Shown here: positions 20,001 to 29,055 of the stretch, in pieces
Numbering within the stretch: position 1 is the first letter of the stretch
Layout of the letters: each line of letters begins with the position of its first letter
Origin: an uncultured Ferrovum sp.
Lineage (GTDB): Bacteria > Pseudomonadota > Gammaproteobacteria > Burkholderiales > Ferrovaceae
Direction: 5' to 3'
Assembly (NCBI GenBank): GCA_903867885.1
Contig: CAIPTD010000031.1
Coordinates: forward strand, 1-41,384
DNA: 41,384 bases
The notes under the pieces: generated by a model
Databases searched by the model: none
Told to the model about the DNA's origin: nothing
The model's input: only the letters and a program-made list of their open reading frames with translations
Program-made: the position numbers and the translations under genes

Positions 20001-20735
20001 ATGTATTCAGCTACGCTTACAAATTGGTTCCAAACTCCACTCGGCGCAGACATGATGATGCGCGAGCAGGCCATTCTGGACAGTATTCTTGCAGATATTT
20101 TTGGTTTTCATGCGCTACAGGTGGGCTTGCCTGATTTCCCTTTGTTGCGGGCGAGTCGCATGTCCCATCATATGGTGCTCGCTGAGATCTCACCTGCTCA
20201 GTTCATTGCCTTGCCTCAGGAAATGCCGATTGCCAGTCAGAGTATTGATCTGGTGGTGTTAGCCCATGTTTTGGAGTTTGCCGAAAGCCCGCATGCCATT
20301 CTGCGAGAGGTTGAGCGCATCTTAGTCCCTGAGGGACGTGTCATTATTACTGGGTTTAACCCCTGGAGCTTATGGGGCCTGCGCCAATCTTTGGATTTAC
20401 GGCGAAATCATCATCCCTGGGATGGGCATTTTATTTCCTTGCCGCGCGTGAAAGATTGGCTGAATTTACTGAATTTAGAAGTGAATGCGGGGCGTTTATG
20501 GGGATATGGTCTGCCGGTTCAAAGCCCTGCCTGGCGTACACGTTTTGAATTTCTTGAAAAAATGGGAGATCGCTGGTGGGGAGTGGCAGGAGGAGTCTAT
20601 ATGCTTGAGGCCGTGAAACGCGTCGCAGGCATGCGATTGGTGCAAAGACTCTCTCTTAAACAGGCTGCTGCATTTAGAATGCCGGGTCTGACTGTTCCTC
20701 ATCGTTCATCTTCTTTCCATCGTGACCCCCCATGA
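20001..20735 (+). CDS. Class I SAM-dependent methyltransferase
   Basis: A 244-residue protein with a methyltransferase type 11-like core. Recognisable parts are the acidic strand [13 protein letters not shown], the motif [31 protein letters not shown] and a basic C-terminus. The classic glycine-rich SAM motif is poor: the corresponding position reads HALQVGLPD. The gene sits in the order gloB / methyltransferase / rnhA / dnaQ common in betaproteobacteria, but its substrate is not known to me. Its TGA stop overlaps an ATG (20732-20735) and leads into a duplicated start region before rnhA. Confidence 0.8.
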   Translation: MYSATLTNWFQTPLGADMMMREQAILDSILADIFGFHALQVGLPDFPLLRASRMSHHMVLAEISPAQFIALPQEMPIASQSIDLVVLAHVLEFAESPHAILREVERILVPEGRVIITGFNPWSLWGLRQSLDLRRNHHPWDGHFISLPRVKDWLNLLNLEVNAGRLWGYGLPVQSPAWRTRFEFLEKMGDRWWGVAGGVYMLEAVKRVAGMRLVQRLSLKQAAAFRMPGLTVPHRSSSFHRDPP

Positions 20736-20757
20736 ATGCCCCCTCATGAATGCCCCC
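20731..20757 (+). repeat. Duplicated ATGA start/stop overlap before rnhA
   Basis: CATGAATGCCCCC occurs at 20731-20743 and again at 20745-20757, a 14-bp period. The first ATG (20732) overlaps the methyltransferase stop and opens a five-codon frame, MNAPS. Its TGA (20747-20749) overlaps the second ATG (20746), the chosen rnhA start. A ribosome finishing the methyltransferase could re-initiate twice to reach rnhA. Confidence 0.85.
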
Positions 20758-21252
20758 CAGGATACTCTTCTTCAAGATGGCACAAAAACGGAGCCCTCTG
20801 GTGCCCTAGAGTCAGGGCAGGGTGCCGTCATTTTGTATGCTGATGGCGCGTGCCGCGGCAACCCTGGCCCCGGGGGTTGGGGGGCTTTGCTGCAACATGG
20901 CAGCAAAGAGCGAGAGCTCTATGGTGGAGAATCGATGACCACCAATAATCGTATGGAATTGCGGGCGGTGATTGAAGGCTTGAAGGCACTGAAGCGACCG
21001 TGTTTGGTTCAGGTGTTTACTGACTCGCAATATGTACAAAAAGGAATCTCTGAGTGGATTAAAGCTTGGAAGGCGCGGGGTTGGCTAACGGCGGATCGCA
21101 AGCCTGTGAAGAACGCTGACCTGTGGCACGAACTTGAAAGTGCAGCTGAACCGCATCAAGTGAGTTGGCACTGGGTAAAAGGACACGCAGGACATCCGGG
21201 CAATGAACGCGCCGATGCCTTGGCGAATAGGGGAATTGATGTCGCTACCTAA
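20746..21252 (+). CDS. rnhA: Ribonuclease HI
   Basis: RNase HI cuts the RNA strand of RNA-DNA hybrids in the cytoplasm. The catalytic residues are visible in [19 protein letters not shown] (Asp), [13 protein letters not shown] (Glu) and [11 protein letters not shown] (Asp). The last is in the C-terminal [18 protein letters not shown] (His/Asp loop). The ATG at 20746 was chosen because it ends the overlapping start/stop chain from the methyltransferase gene. It gives 168 residues with a somewhat long N-terminus ([10 protein letters not shown]) before the RNase fold. The 3' end overlaps the dnaQ start by 14 bases. Confidence 0.95.
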   Translation: MNAPQDTLLQDGTKTEPSGALESGQGAVILYADGACRGNPGPGGWGALLQHGSKERELYGGESMTTNNRMELRAVIEGLKALKRPCLVQVFTDSQYVQKGISEWIKAWKARGWLTADRKPVKNADLWHELESAAEPHQVSWHWVKGHAGHPGNERADALANRGIDVAT

Positions 21253-21997
21253 TCATCAAGATCAAAATACCCCTCAGCGATTTGTGGTGTTGGATACAGA
21301 AACAACTGGGCTGGAGCCCAGCCAGGGAAACCGTATTATTGAGGTAGCAGGGGTCGAAATTCTGGGCAGGCGCTTAAGCGGTGAAAGCTTTCATGCTTAC
21401 CTCAATCCTAATAGAGAGAGCGAACCCGGCGCTTTAGAAAAACATGGTCTCACATCAGAGTTTTTATCGGATAAACCCACTTTCACTGAAGTGGCAGATC
21501 ATTTGATTGAATTCATCCGTGGCGCCGTATTGATTATTCATAACGCACCCTTTGATGTGGGTTTTCTAAATCATGAATTTCGTCTGAGTAATCGGCCTGT
21601 ATTGTCTGAAGTATGTCCGCCCCCGATGGATAGCTTATTGATGGCAAGGGAATTACATCCTGGAAAACGAAATACCTTAGATGCCTTGTGTGAACGTTAT
21701 GGCGTAGACAATTCCCGCCGCACTTATCACGGCGCATTGCTGGATGCCGAATTGCTGGCCGATGTGTATCTCGCGATGACGCGAGGACAAGAATCCCTTG
21801 TGATGGATTTAGAACCTACCCAAGCCGCTTCGCTGATCGAAGATGCATCGGGAGTTCGGCGCGCGATTCCTTTGCTGATTGTGCCTGCAAGTGCTGAAGA
21901 ATTAGATGAACACGCCAAGATATTGGCGGGACTGGACAAGGCATCCAAAGGGGAGTGTATTTGGTTGCATCAGTACACTTCAAAGTCACAGGGATAA
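21239..21997 (+). CDS. dnaQ: DNA polymerase III epsilon subunit, 3'-5' proofreading exonuclease
   Basis: The protein has the DEDDh exonuclease motifs in order: Exo[13 protein letters not shown], Exo[18 protein letters not shown] and Exo[21 protein letters not shown]-terminal region that would contact the polymerase alpha subunit follows. The ATG at 21239 is preceded by TAGGGGA and overlaps the end of rnhA, as in many relatives. A start 36 bases upstream is open but not needed. At 252 residues the size is normal. Its promoter is probably shared with the methyltransferase and rnhA. Confidence 0.95.
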   Translation: MSLPNHQDQNTPQRFVVLDTETTGLEPSQGNRIIEVAGVEILGRRLSGESFHAYLNPNRESEPGALEKHGLTSEFLSDKPTFTEVADHLIEFIRGAVLIIHNAPFDVGFLNHEFRLSNRPVLSEVCPPPMDSLLMARELHPGKRNTLDALCERYGVDNSRRTYHGALLDAELLADVYLAMTRGQESLVMDLEPTQAASLIEDASGVRRAIPLLIVPASAEELDEHAKILAGLDKASKGECIWLHQYTSKSQG

Positions 21998-22017
21998 AAA
22001 AGCTTGTAACAGATGGA

Positions 22018-22045
22018 TTACCAAGTGCCGGGAAATTGCTATAAT
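22018..22045 (+). promoter_or_regulatory. Candidate sigma-70 promoter for the cytochrome genes
   Basis: A perfect TATAAT (22040-22045) is preceded 16 bases upstream by TTACCA (22018-22023). The first cytochrome start is at 22123. Matching is by eye; the -10 box is convincing and the -35 box modest. Confidence 0.55.
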
Positions 22046-22122
22046 CTCGGTCATGTAAAATTTAAGCGTCCATGATTTCTCTTAACAAAGAGATCAGATG
22101 CATTCAAAAGAGACTAGAGCCA

Positions 22123-22446
22123 ATGAAAAAACAACTGCTGACCCTGGGGATTCTTGCTGTCTTGTCTGGTGGTGCTTTCGCTGAGGGTGTCACGGCTTCT
22201 GCTGCTGCCGGTAAAGCTAAAAATGCAATGTGTCAGGGGTGTCATGGCCAGCCAGGTTGGCGCACAGCATTCCCTGAGGTGTACTCCGTTCCCAAGTTGG
22301 GCGGTCAAAATCCCATTTATATTGTTGCCGCATTGAAAGAATACAAGAGTGGCGAGCGTGCCAACTCCACTATGCAAGCGATCGCCGCTGGTTTAACAGA
22401 TCAAGATATGCTCAACCTCGCTGCGTATTACGCTGAAAAGAAATAA
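22123..22446 (+). CDS. Small monohaem c-type cytochrome (class I)
   Basis: A 107-residue exported cytochrome. The signal peptide is MKKQLLTLGILAVLSGGAFA, the haem-attachment motif is CQGCH, and a Met axial ligand is likely in NSTMQAIAAGLTDQDM. The ATG at 22123 was preferred to an upstream in-frame ATG (22072) because it starts the signal peptide directly. Family knowledge: such c553/c4-like proteins carry electrons in the periplasm, often to a terminal oxidase. The second cytochrome follows after 17 bases and is probably in the same operon. Confidence 0.88.
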   Translation: MKKQLLTLGILAVLSGGAFAEGVTASAAAGKAKNAMCQGCHGQPGWRTAFPEVYSVPKLGGQNPIYIVAALKEYKSGERANSTMQAIAAGLTDQDMLNLAAYYAEKK

Positions 22447-22463
22447 TCTAGGAGCCTGCCCTC

Positions 22464-22799
22464 ATGTCTCGTACTTTCTCATCACTCGTTCTTACTTTAG
22501 GTTTGCTTGGTGCAGTTGCTGCTCAGGCTTCAGGAAACGCTGCTAAAGGCGAAGAAAAAGCCAAAGCTGTCTGTGCTGCTTGCCACGGCGCACATGGGGA
22601 AAGCGCTGGCCCAGACTTTCCTAAATTGGCGGGTCAGCCTGCTGATTACCTTGAGCATGCATTGAAGCATTACAAAGGGGGGGTGCGTCGGAAGAACGCC
22701 ATCATGATGGGTATGGCTGCAGGTTTGTCAGAGCAAGACATGGCCGATTTGGCTGCATACTTCTCTTCTCAAGAAGCCGGTCTGTACACCAAGTACTAA
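22464..22799 (+). CDS. Small monohaem c-type cytochrome (class I)
   Basis: A second 111-residue periplasmic cytochrome. It has a signal peptide (SSLVLTLGLLGAVAAQASG), haem motif CAACHGAHGE and probable Met ligand in NAIMMGMAAGLSEQDM. It is homologous to the preceding gene and probably arose by duplication. An AGGAG ribosome-binding site precedes it. Its TAA stop overlaps the stop codon of the convergent DUF1841 gene (22796-22799). A 7-base G run (22677-22683) lies within the coding sequence. Confidence 0.88.
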   Translation: MSRTFSSLVLTLGLLGAVAAQASGNAAKGEEKAKAVCAACHGAHGESAGPDFPKLAGQPADYLEHALKHYKGGVRRKNAIMMGMAAGLSEQDMADLAAYFSSQEAGLYTKY

Positions 22800-23230
22800 G
22801 TCTGTTTATCTCTGCCCCGGACGCGCTGTAAATAAGCAGCGCCGTCTGGTGGTAAGCCCGTTCTCTGGCTTTCCCAAATCGTTTCTGCCAGTGCATCGAT
22901 GACACGATGATCTGCCTCATGCAAATCCATTCCATCCAGCATGAGTTTTTTATATTCAGCCTGTAAGCCCGGGGGCTGATCAATCCCCAGTTGTTCCAAA
23001 ATTGCTAAATGCAAAGATAAATGTAGAAAAGGATTGGTTTCGCCCTGCTCGGGTGTCCAGTCTTTATCGCGGTAGCGTTGTGGGCTAGATAAAACGGCAT
23101 GATATTCAGGATGGCGGGCAATGATTTGCCAAGCCTGATCTTCAAGGGGGGTGCGCGGAAGGCGTTCGCTTTCCTTGCGCCAAACCTCAAAGAAAAAATC
23201 GCGTGCTTGTTCTCGTGAAGGATTAAACAT
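22796..23230 (-). CDS. DUF1841 family protein
   Basis: A 144-residue cytoplasmic protein, [19 protein letters not shown] onward, with the family's NPFLHLSLHLAILEQLGID and HEADHRVIDALAETIWE. I recognise it as DUF1841, a family without assigned function that often sits beside nth in betaproteobacteria. Its start overlaps the nth stop (TAATG), so it is translationally coupled to nth. Confidence 0.85.
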   Translation of the reverse strand: MFNPSREQARDFFFEVWRKESERLPRTPLEDQAWQIIARHPEYHAVLSSPQRYRDKDWTPEQGETNPFLHLSLHLAILEQLGIDQPPGLQAEYKKLMLDGMDLHEADHRVIDALAETIWESQRTGLPPDGAAYLQRVRGRDKQT

Positions 23231-23946
23231 TATGGCCGCCCTCGCTTGGATTTTTCAGCAACTGGGCCAGAGGCTCGAGCTTGAGTGCGCTTGGGGACAT
23301 CGGGTTCGAGCAGGCTTGGGGTCTTTGTTTTGAATTCACATAAATCTGCAATCAGGCAGTTGGGACAATCGGGCTTACGGGCCTTGCAAATATATCGCCC
23401 ATGCAAAATCAGCCAATGATGAGCATCACGCTTAAAGTCATCGGGTACATGCTTAAGTAGTTTGAGTTCGACTTCTAAGGGCGTTTTGCCTGGGGCAATA
23501 TTCGTACGGTTTGAGACCCTGAAGATATGCGTATCTACCGCAATCGTGGGCTCGCCGAAAGCGGTATTTAATACGACGTTGGCGGTCTTTCTGCCCACGC
23601 CAGGCAGGGCTTCGAGGGCTTCGCGGTTTTGCGGGACTTGGCTATCGTGATGGGAAATCAGCAATCTACAGGTCTCAATCAAATGCTTGGCTTTAGAGCG
23701 AAATAAGCCGATGGTTTGAATAAAAGGGATGAGCCCTTGTTCACCGAGTGCGAAGATGGCTTTAGGGGTATTGGCTTTGGGGAACAGCTTACGCGTGGCG
23801 GCATTCACGCTGATGTCAGTGGCTTGAGCCGAGAGCAAAACCGCTGCCAGTAATTCAAATGGCGAGCTGAAGTTCAGTTCGGTTGTAGGCTTGGGATTGA
23901 CCGCGCGTAAACGACTAAAAATTTCTCGGCGTTTTAAGGGGTTCAT
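23230..23946 (-). CDS. nth: Endonuclease III (DNA glycosylase/AP lyase)
   Basis: Nth removes oxidised pyrimidines and nicks the abasic site. It shows the helix-hairpin-helix motif [16 protein letters not shown] with the catalytic lysine, and [11 protein letters not shown] with the catalytic aspartate. The C-terminal [4Fe-4S] ligands have spacing C-x6-C-x2-C-x5-C ([17 protein letters not shown]). The N-terminus ([20 protein letters not shown]) is complete. The start overlaps the rnfB stop as ATGA. The basic tail (after about residue 213) is longer than in E. coli Nth. Confidence 0.95.
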   Translation of the reverse strand: MNPLKRREIFSRLRAVNPKPTTELNFSSPFELLAAVLLSAQATDISVNAATRKLFPKANTPKAIFALGEQGLIPFIQTIGLFRSKAKHLIETCRLLISHHDSQVPQNREALEALPGVGRKTANVVLNTAFGEPTIAVDTHIFRVSNRTNIAPGKTPLEVELKLLKHVPDDFKRDAHHWLILHGRYICKARKPDCPNCLIADLCEFKTKTPSLLEPDVPKRTQARASGPVAEKSKRGRP

Positions 23947-24551
23947 GCGGTTTTACTTTTTCTGGCTTGCATGGCGGCGCGCGCCTTGGCGATCATGGCG
24001 GCCCGGCGTTCGGCACGGTTCTGATCATGCACTCGTTTTGATCGGCGCATTTCTTGACGCCAGAGATGCACTTGATAGCGCGCTCTGCTGAGGGCTGGGT
24101 CAGGCAGGACCCATTGATCAGAAGGGGGCAACATCTCAATGCAGTCTACGGGACAGCTTGCTAAGCACAGATCACAGCCTGTGCAGTCTTCTGTGATGAC
24201 GGTATGCATCCAGCGGCGTGCACCTAAAATGGCATCGACAGGACAAGCTGGAAGGCAGCGAGCGCATCCTATGCAATCCTCTTCACGGATGTGGGCCACT
24301 TGAATAGGACGATGAGGATGAAAAAGGGGAAGGGGGGGCTGCTTGAGTAGCTGGGCTATTTTATCGATGACCTCTTGCCCACCGGGTTCGCAGCGGTTGA
24401 TTGGTATTTCGCCTTGAGCGACGGCCTCTGCATAAGGGCGGCAAGCGGGATAAGCACAACGCGTGCATTGCGTTTGAGGAAGCAATGCATCGATCGCATC
24501 AATCAGGTTTTTATTCTGAAGTTCAGTCAAGGGCGCGGCAAATCTCATCAA
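23943..24551 (-). CDS. rnfB: RnfB-like iron-sulfur protein
   Basis: A 202-residue protein with an N-terminal four-cysteine Fe-S segment ([20 protein letters not shown] ... NRCEPGG). Two [4Fe-4S] ferredoxin motifs follow ([14 protein letters not shown] and [14 protein letters not shown]), then a basic C-terminal tail. The N-terminal membrane segment of true RnfB is absent and no other rnf genes are near. This is the short betaproteobacterial RnfB/ferredoxin form usually found with nth. A role in electron supply to Fe-S proteins such as Nth is plausible but inferred. It overlaps pyrD by 29 bases. Confidence 0.85.
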   Translation of the reverse strand: MMRFAAPLTELQNKNLIDAIDALLPQTQCTRCAYPACRPYAEAVAQGEIPINRCEPGGQEVIDKIAQLLKQPPLPLFHPHRPIQVAHIREEDCIGCARCLPACPVDAILGARRWMHTVITEDCTGCDLCLASCPVDCIEMLPPSDQWVLPDPALSRARYQVHLWRQEMRRSKRVHDQNRAERRAAMIAKARAAMQARKSKTA

Positions 24552-25548
24552 TGAGCGTGGGGCCTCGATAAATCAAACCGGTATAGATTTGAATCAGACT
24601 TGCGCCGGCATCAAGGGCTGCTTTAGCAGAATCTGCATCTGAAATTCCGCCCACTCCAATGATAGGCAGTTTTCCACCTAATCGCTTATGCAGGGCTTGG
24701 ATCACGGCAAGCGCGCGCGCGCGCACAGGTCGGCCACTTAGCCCCCCCGTTTCTTGGCTATGCGCTAAGCCCTTGACTTCATCACGCGACAAGGTGGTAT
24801 TCGTGGCGATGACCGCATCCATTTTTTCGCTGAGCAGAATATCGGCAATATCATCTAACTCTGCTTCTGAAAGATCGGGCGCAATTTTGACGGCAATAGG
24901 CGTGTGCCGACCTTGGCTGCGGCCACATTCATCGCGGAGTGAAGCGAGCGCGCCTAGCAAGGCTTTAAGCTCTGATGCCCCTTGCAATTTGCGTAAGTTT
25001 TGCGTGTTGGGTGAAGAAATATTTACCGTGACATAGGAGGCCAAACCCTGCACCCGCTTGAAGGCACTGAGATAGTCCTCTGCAGCGCGCTCTATGGGCG
25101 TATCGAAGTTCTTCCCAATATTGATTCCAAGAATACCTTGATGTTTACAGGAGCGAATATTGGATAGAAGGGCATCGACTCCTTGATTATTAAATCCCAT
25201 CCGGTTAATGAGTGCTTCTGCCTCCGGTAAACGGAATAGGCGCGGTTTGGGATTGCCCGATTGCGGGCGTGGGGTAACCGTACCCACCTCAAGAAAACCG
25301 AATCCAAGGGCAGCCAGACCAGGAATATGGGCAGCATTTTTATCAAGACCTGCAGCAAGCCCCACAGGGTTAGGGAAACTCAATCCCATGACCGTTCGGG
25401 GAGTCAGTTGTTGGCTAGACAGAGGGGGCTTAAGTATTCCGAGTTTTGCCGCCAAGCCCAGGCTGTTGAGCGCGAGATCGTGGGCATATTCAGGGTCAAG
25501 CGCGAATAAAAAGCGGCGGGCTAATTTATACACTTTCGCTAGGTTCAC
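24523..25548 (-). CDS. pyrD: Dihydroorotate dehydrogenase (quinone), class 2
   Basis: PyrD oxidises dihydroorotate to orotate in pyrimidine synthesis and passes electrons to membrane quinone. The N-terminal amphipathic region ([21 protein letters not shown]) is typical of class 2. The FMN-binding core follows: [48 protein letters not shown] and the catalytic-serine motif [34 protein letters not shown] and [11 protein letters not shown] end the core. The 341-residue length is normal. It overlaps bpt upstream and rnfB downstream. Confidence 0.96.
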   Translation of the reverse strand: MNLAKVYKLARRFLFALDPEYAHDLALNSLGLAAKLGILKPPLSSQQLTPRTVMGLSFPNPVGLAAGLDKNAAHIPGLAALGFGFLEVGTVTPRPQSGNPKPRLFRLPEAEALINRMGFNNQGVDALLSNIRSCKHQGILGINIGKNFDTPIERAAEDYLSAFKRVQGLASYVTVNISSPNTQNLRKLQGASELKALLGALASLRDECGRSQGRHTPIAVKIAPDLSEAELDDIADILLSEKMDAVIATNTTLSRDEVKGLAHSQETGGLSGRPVRARALAVIQALHKRLGGKLPIIGVGGISDADSAKAALDAGASLIQIYTGLIYRGPTLIDEICRALD

Positions 25549-26317
25549 TCTGTGTGGTGGGTGCTATGTTCAGATGAGAGGGGGCGGGGGTGGGTTTCTC
25601 AATCTGACGCCAACGCCCCTCTTTAAATCCCTCTAAGGCTTTAAATTGCGACTTATAAGACATCTTGCGACAGGCATGGATAAGGTAGCCTAGATACAAA
25701 TGCTTTAAGCCCGCACGTAAGCAGTGATCTACCTGCCAGAGCACGTTGTAAACCCCATAGCTGGCCTGATGATCTTCAGGCTCAAAAAAGGTGTACACCG
25801 AGGAGAGGCCATCTTGCAGTTCATCAATGATCGAAACCATTTTAAGCACAGCGTGTTCTCTAAATTCAACCATGTAAGTTTGTACATTACTGTGAAGTAA
25901 AAAATGGCTGAACTGCTCTTGGCTGTCTTCATCCATCCCTCCGCTGCTGTGCCTTGCCGACTGATAACGCTTATAGAGTTCATAATGGTCTGGCAGAAAT
26001 CTAAGCGGGAGGGCGGTGGCGACGAGCGAAGAATGATTTCGCCATACTTTGCGTTGTGTTCGGTTGGGTGAAAACGAAGCTACATCGATGCGAACGGGGA
26101 TACAGGCTTTACAGCGCTCGCAATGTGGGCGGTAGGTGAAAGAGCCAGAGCGGCGAAAACCGGATTCAACTAAACGACTGTATACCTGCGTGTTGATGAT
26201 GTGCGCAGGCGTGGCCACCTGCGAGCGCGCATCTTGCTCTGGCAGATAGCTACAGGGGTAAGGAGCAGTGGAGTAAAACTGCAGCTTATTGAGCGGCAGG
26301 TCATTCATCGATGTCAT
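25526..26317 (-). CDS. bpt: Aspartate/glutamate leucyltransferase (Bpt, N-end-rule enzyme)
   Basis: This ATE-family enzyme transfers Leu from tRNA to proteins with N-terminal Asp or Glu, making them ClpS/ClpAP substrates. Marks are FYSTAPYPCSYLPEQDARSQ, the cysteine-rich YRPHCERCKACIPVRI, and YQSARHSSGGMDED. HLYLGYLIHACRKMSYKSQF and LEGFKEGRWRQ follow. The length (263) fits bacterial Bpt rather than eukaryotic arginyltransferase. Starts at 26317 or 26308 are both possible. It is overlapped by aat and pyrD. Confidence 0.93.
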   Translation of the reverse strand: MTSMNDLPLNKLQFYSTAPYPCSYLPEQDARSQVATPAHIINTQVYSRLVESGFRRSGSFTYRPHCERCKACIPVRIDVASFSPNRTQRKVWRNHSSLVATALPLRFLPDHYELYKRYQSARHSSGGMDEDSQEQFSHFLLHSNVQTYMVEFREHAVLKMVSIIDELQDGLSSVYTFFEPEDHQASYGVYNVLWQVDHCLRAGLKHLYLGYLIHACRKMSYKSQFKALEGFKEGRWRQIEKPTPAPSHLNIAPTTQSEPSESV

Positions 26318-27092
26318 TGCAAGATTCTAACTCGGCCAGAGAGGATGATGGGGCAGTATTCATTCGCCATAGTTGATCTCTTGCTCCGTTCTTGTGCATG
26401 GTCCATGGGCCCAGATGGAAGGGCTGATCGCGATAACGCGCTACCTCTTGCAAAAACTCTTTTCTGGGAATTTCTCTTGCTTTGAGGTACGAGAGATGAT
26501 CGGTATGCATCTGACAATCCAGAACATGAAAATTATTCAGAAGTAAATGCGCGACGAGATGTGAGAAGGCAATTTTGGACGCATCAGTCCTACGAGAAAA
26601 CATGGACTCACCAAAAAATAATCCACCCATCGCCACGCCATACAGACCCCCCACGAGTTTTCCTGCACTCCAAGTTTCAAAGGAGTGGGCATAGCCTAAA
26701 AGATGTAAGCGTTCATAGGCTTTAACCATTTCAGCATTAATCCAAGTGCTAGCTTGCCCTTCGCGCGGGGCCGCGCAGGATGCGATGACAGCTGAGAAAT
26801 CATGATCTATCCGCACTTCATAATCGCCATTTCTCAGTGTTTTAAGCAAAGAGCGACTGGGGTGAAACTCTTTAGGATAAAGCACCATGCGAGGATTAGG
26901 CGACCACCACAGCGTGGGTTCGCCTTCACTAAACCAAGGGAAAATACCTTGCCGATAAGCAGACAAAAGGCGCTCAGGACTGAGATCCCCACCCGCAGCC
27001 AACAAGCCATTGGGTTGATGCAAGGCCGCGCTAGGATGGGGAAAAGGTGAACCGGTTTCAAGCCAAGTGATCAATTCAAGCTCCGTGTTCAC
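26301..27092 (-). CDS. aat: Leucyl/phenylalanyl-tRNA-protein transferase
   Basis: Aat adds Leu or Phe to proteins with N-terminal Lys or Arg, marking them for ClpAP. It begins with FPHPSAALHQPNGLLAAGGD and continues with SAYRQGIFPWFSEGEPTLWW and the SPNPRMVL motif. HSFETWSAGKLVGGLYGV, GGLFFGESMFSRRTDASK and DCQMHTDHL follow. The size (263) is slightly longer than E. coli Aat because of the tail after WTMHKNG. Together with the overlapping bpt it supplies both bacterial N-degron transferases. Confidence 0.95.
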   Translation of the reverse strand: MNTELELITWLETGSPFPHPSAALHQPNGLLAAGGDLSPERLLSAYRQGIFPWFSEGEPTLWWSPNPRMVLYPKEFHPSRSLLKTLRNGDYEVRIDHDFSAVIASCAAPREGQASTWINAEMVKAYERLHLLGYAHSFETWSAGKLVGGLYGVAMGGLFFGESMFSRRTDASKIAFSHLVAHLLLNNFHVLDCQMHTDHLSYLKAREIPRKEFLQEVARYRDQPFHLGPWTMHKNGARDQLWRMNTAPSSSLAELESCNDIDE

Positions 27093-27136
27093 CCTCTGTA
27101 CTGTGTATCCATTCTTTTACAGCAAGGCATGAGGCT

Positions 27137-27691
27137 TTAAGTGCGATTGATGACACCGCATGCCAAGCGTTTCCCGGAATTTCCTGTAGGTTGCGTTTTC
27201 AAATCATCCGCAGCAGAGTGGATGATCACAGCACGCCCTGAAATATTGGGTTCACCTGACAGTTTTAAGCCTTTCACATGAAAATTGAGTATGACTGTGC
27301 CATCTGCACCCGCCACAATATTTCCTAAATCGCCCAGATGATGCGGGGCATCCAAACCACCATGCGGCGTGCCTGTAGGGTTGAAATGTGCGCCGGCAGA
27401 GAGGGCGTCGGGAGCGCTACAATCGCCGCGCTCATGAACGTGAATGCCATGAGCACCGGGACTTAGGTTCTTCAGGGAAATATCAACCAAAGTGTCCTCT
27501 CCTTTTACTACAAAGCGCACGCTCCCACTGACTTGACTGCCCTCGGTTGGCAGCATCGTGGCCACAGCGGTTTCTGTAAGTCCTTCCGTATTGGTCAATT
27601 TGAAAGAAGGCATGTCAGGCATGATGCCGCAAGCAGCAAGCGACAAGGTCAGCGAGGCGGCGGTAAGACGGGTAAGGTGAGCATGTCGCAT
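27137..27691 (-). CDS. sodC: Cu/Zn superoxide dismutase, probable lipoprotein
   Basis: SodC removes superoxide in the periplasm. Copper and zinc ligands are in HGIHVHERGDCSAPDAL, AGAHFNPTGTPHGG, HHLGDLGNI and RAVIIHSAADD, and the disulfide partner lies in RLACGVI. The ATG at 27691 begins a leader with the lipobox LAAC (about residues 18-21), so the mature protein is probably a membrane-anchored lipoprotein. An upstream in-frame ATG (27754) would place 21 residues before the leader and is less likely. The gene lies between moeA and aat in the leftward cluster. Confidence 0.92.
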   Translation of the reverse strand: MRHAHLTRLTAASLTLSLAACGIMPDMPSFKLTNTEGLTETAVATMLPTEGSQVSGSVRFVVKGEDTLVDISLKNLSPGAHGIHVHERGDCSAPDALSAGAHFNPTGTPHGGLDAPHHLGDLGNIVAGADGTVILNFHVKGLKLSGEPNISGRAVIIHSAADDLKTQPTGNSGKRLACGVINRT

Positions 27692-27771
27692 GGCGAATAT
27701 CCTGTTTTTTAAAGGGCGATCAGTAAATTTTAAAATATTGTATTCACGCGGCAAACCAATGCGCGCGCAAG

Positions 27772-29055
27772 TTAAAGCCCGTAGTTGAATGGTTCAACTT
27801 CAACCCAAGAGCCGGCCTCTATTTTCCCAGCAGACTCTGGCAATCTGATGAAGCAATTTGCTAAGCTCATAGACGAAAGCATACCGGAGCCTTGCTCTCC
27901 CGTAGCATTTACTTGCCAATTTGCGTTTTCATCCATCGATAACACGCCTCTCTGAAACTCAAAGCGCCCCGGCATTTTTTTTAGTGCGGTGCGCGTTTGG
28001 GCTTTGAGTATGAGGGCGTCAGGAAGCGGATGCCGTCCCTGCAAGCGCATGATGGCTGGGCGCACAATTTGATAAAAGGTCACCATCACAGCAACTGGGT
28101 TACCCGGAAGTCCAAAAAAATGTTTGCCCCCGGTAAATTGACCATAGGCAAAAGGGCGCCCGGGCTTAATCGCAATTTTCCAAAAAACAGTACGCCCCAG
28201 GCTATCTAGAATCCCTCTCACAAAATCGGCATCTCCAACGGATACCCCTCCGCTGGAAATAATCACATCGGCACATTGGTTGGCGCGTTGAAACGCTTCC
28301 TCTAGGGCTTCTGGGCTATCTTTAACAACACCCAGGTCATGCCATTCCACATTGAGTTGCTCTAACATTCCGAATAAAGTGTAGCGATTGCTATCAAATA
28401 CCTGACCCACTTGAGGGGTATGCCCTAAAGAACATAATTCATCGCCAGTAGAAAAAAAGGCGACACGTAATTTGGGACGCACAGGGACTTCAGCGCAGCC
28501 CAGAGAGGCCGCCAGTCCAACGTCGGCAGGGCGAATCAGCCGACCAGCGGGCAGAGCCATTACCTGCGCTTTGAGGTCTTCACCGGGGTGGCGAATATTG
28601 GCACCTAATGCGGGAAGGGCATCAGGGCTCAGTGTGAGATGCGTTTTGCTTTCGTCAAGCGTGATGCGCTCTTGCATGACCACTGTATCGGCCTCATTGG
28701 GGACGACTGCTCCAGTCATGATGCGCACCGCCGCTCTCTCAGGGAGCGGTCCTTGATACGGATGACCCGCCGCCGAAATGCCAACTATTTTAAGCGCGAT
28801 GTTTGGGGTGTTTTTCTGATCGTCACAATCTTGCCAGCGGAAGGCATATCCATCCATCGCTGAATTACGATGCGCAGGCACGTCATGCGGGGCAACAAGG
28901 TCAGTGGCCAGAACCCGCCCCAAACTGCTTCGAACAGAAACCCATTCCACGCCTTCCGCAGGCGTCATCGCTTGAAGAATACGCTGGCTGGCTTCGGCGA
29001 TAGAGAGCGAGTTGGGGTCGTAGTCGTCGCAAAAAACGGAATGCGGTGTGGTCAT
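27772..29055 (-). CDS. moeA: Molybdopterin molybdenumtransferase
   Basis: MoeA inserts molybdate into adenylated molybdopterin to finish molybdenum cofactor. Domain marks are VPAHRNSAMDGYAF, RIMTGAVVPNEADTVVMQE and the domain III segments STGDEL and VFDSNRYTLFGML. SSGGVSVGDADFVR and the active-site region KPGRPFAYGQF plus FGLPGNPVAVMVTF follow. The 427-residue length is typical. It is the first gene of the leftward cluster and lies head-to-head with the FlhDC-like genes. No other molybdopterin gene is in the window. Confidence 0.95.
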   Translation of the reverse strand: MTTPHSVFCDDYDPNSLSIAEASQRILQAMTPAEGVEWVSVRSSLGRVLATDLVAPHDVPAHRNSAMDGYAFRWQDCDDQKNTPNIALKIVGISAAGHPYQGPLPERAAVRIMTGAVVPNEADTVVMQERITLDESKTHLTLSPDALPALGANIRHPGEDLKAQVMALPAGRLIRPADVGLAASLGCAEVPVRPKLRVAFFSTGDELCSLGHTPQVGQVFDSNRYTLFGMLEQLNVEWHDLGVVKDSPEALEEAFQRANQCADVIISSGGVSVGDADFVRGILDSLGRTVFWKIAIKPGRPFAYGQFTGGKHFFGLPGNPVAVMVTFYQIVRPAIMRLQGRHPLPDALILKAQTRTALKKMPGRFEFQRGVLSMDENANWQVNATGEQGSGMLSSMSLANCFIRLPESAGKIEAGSWVEVEPFNYGL

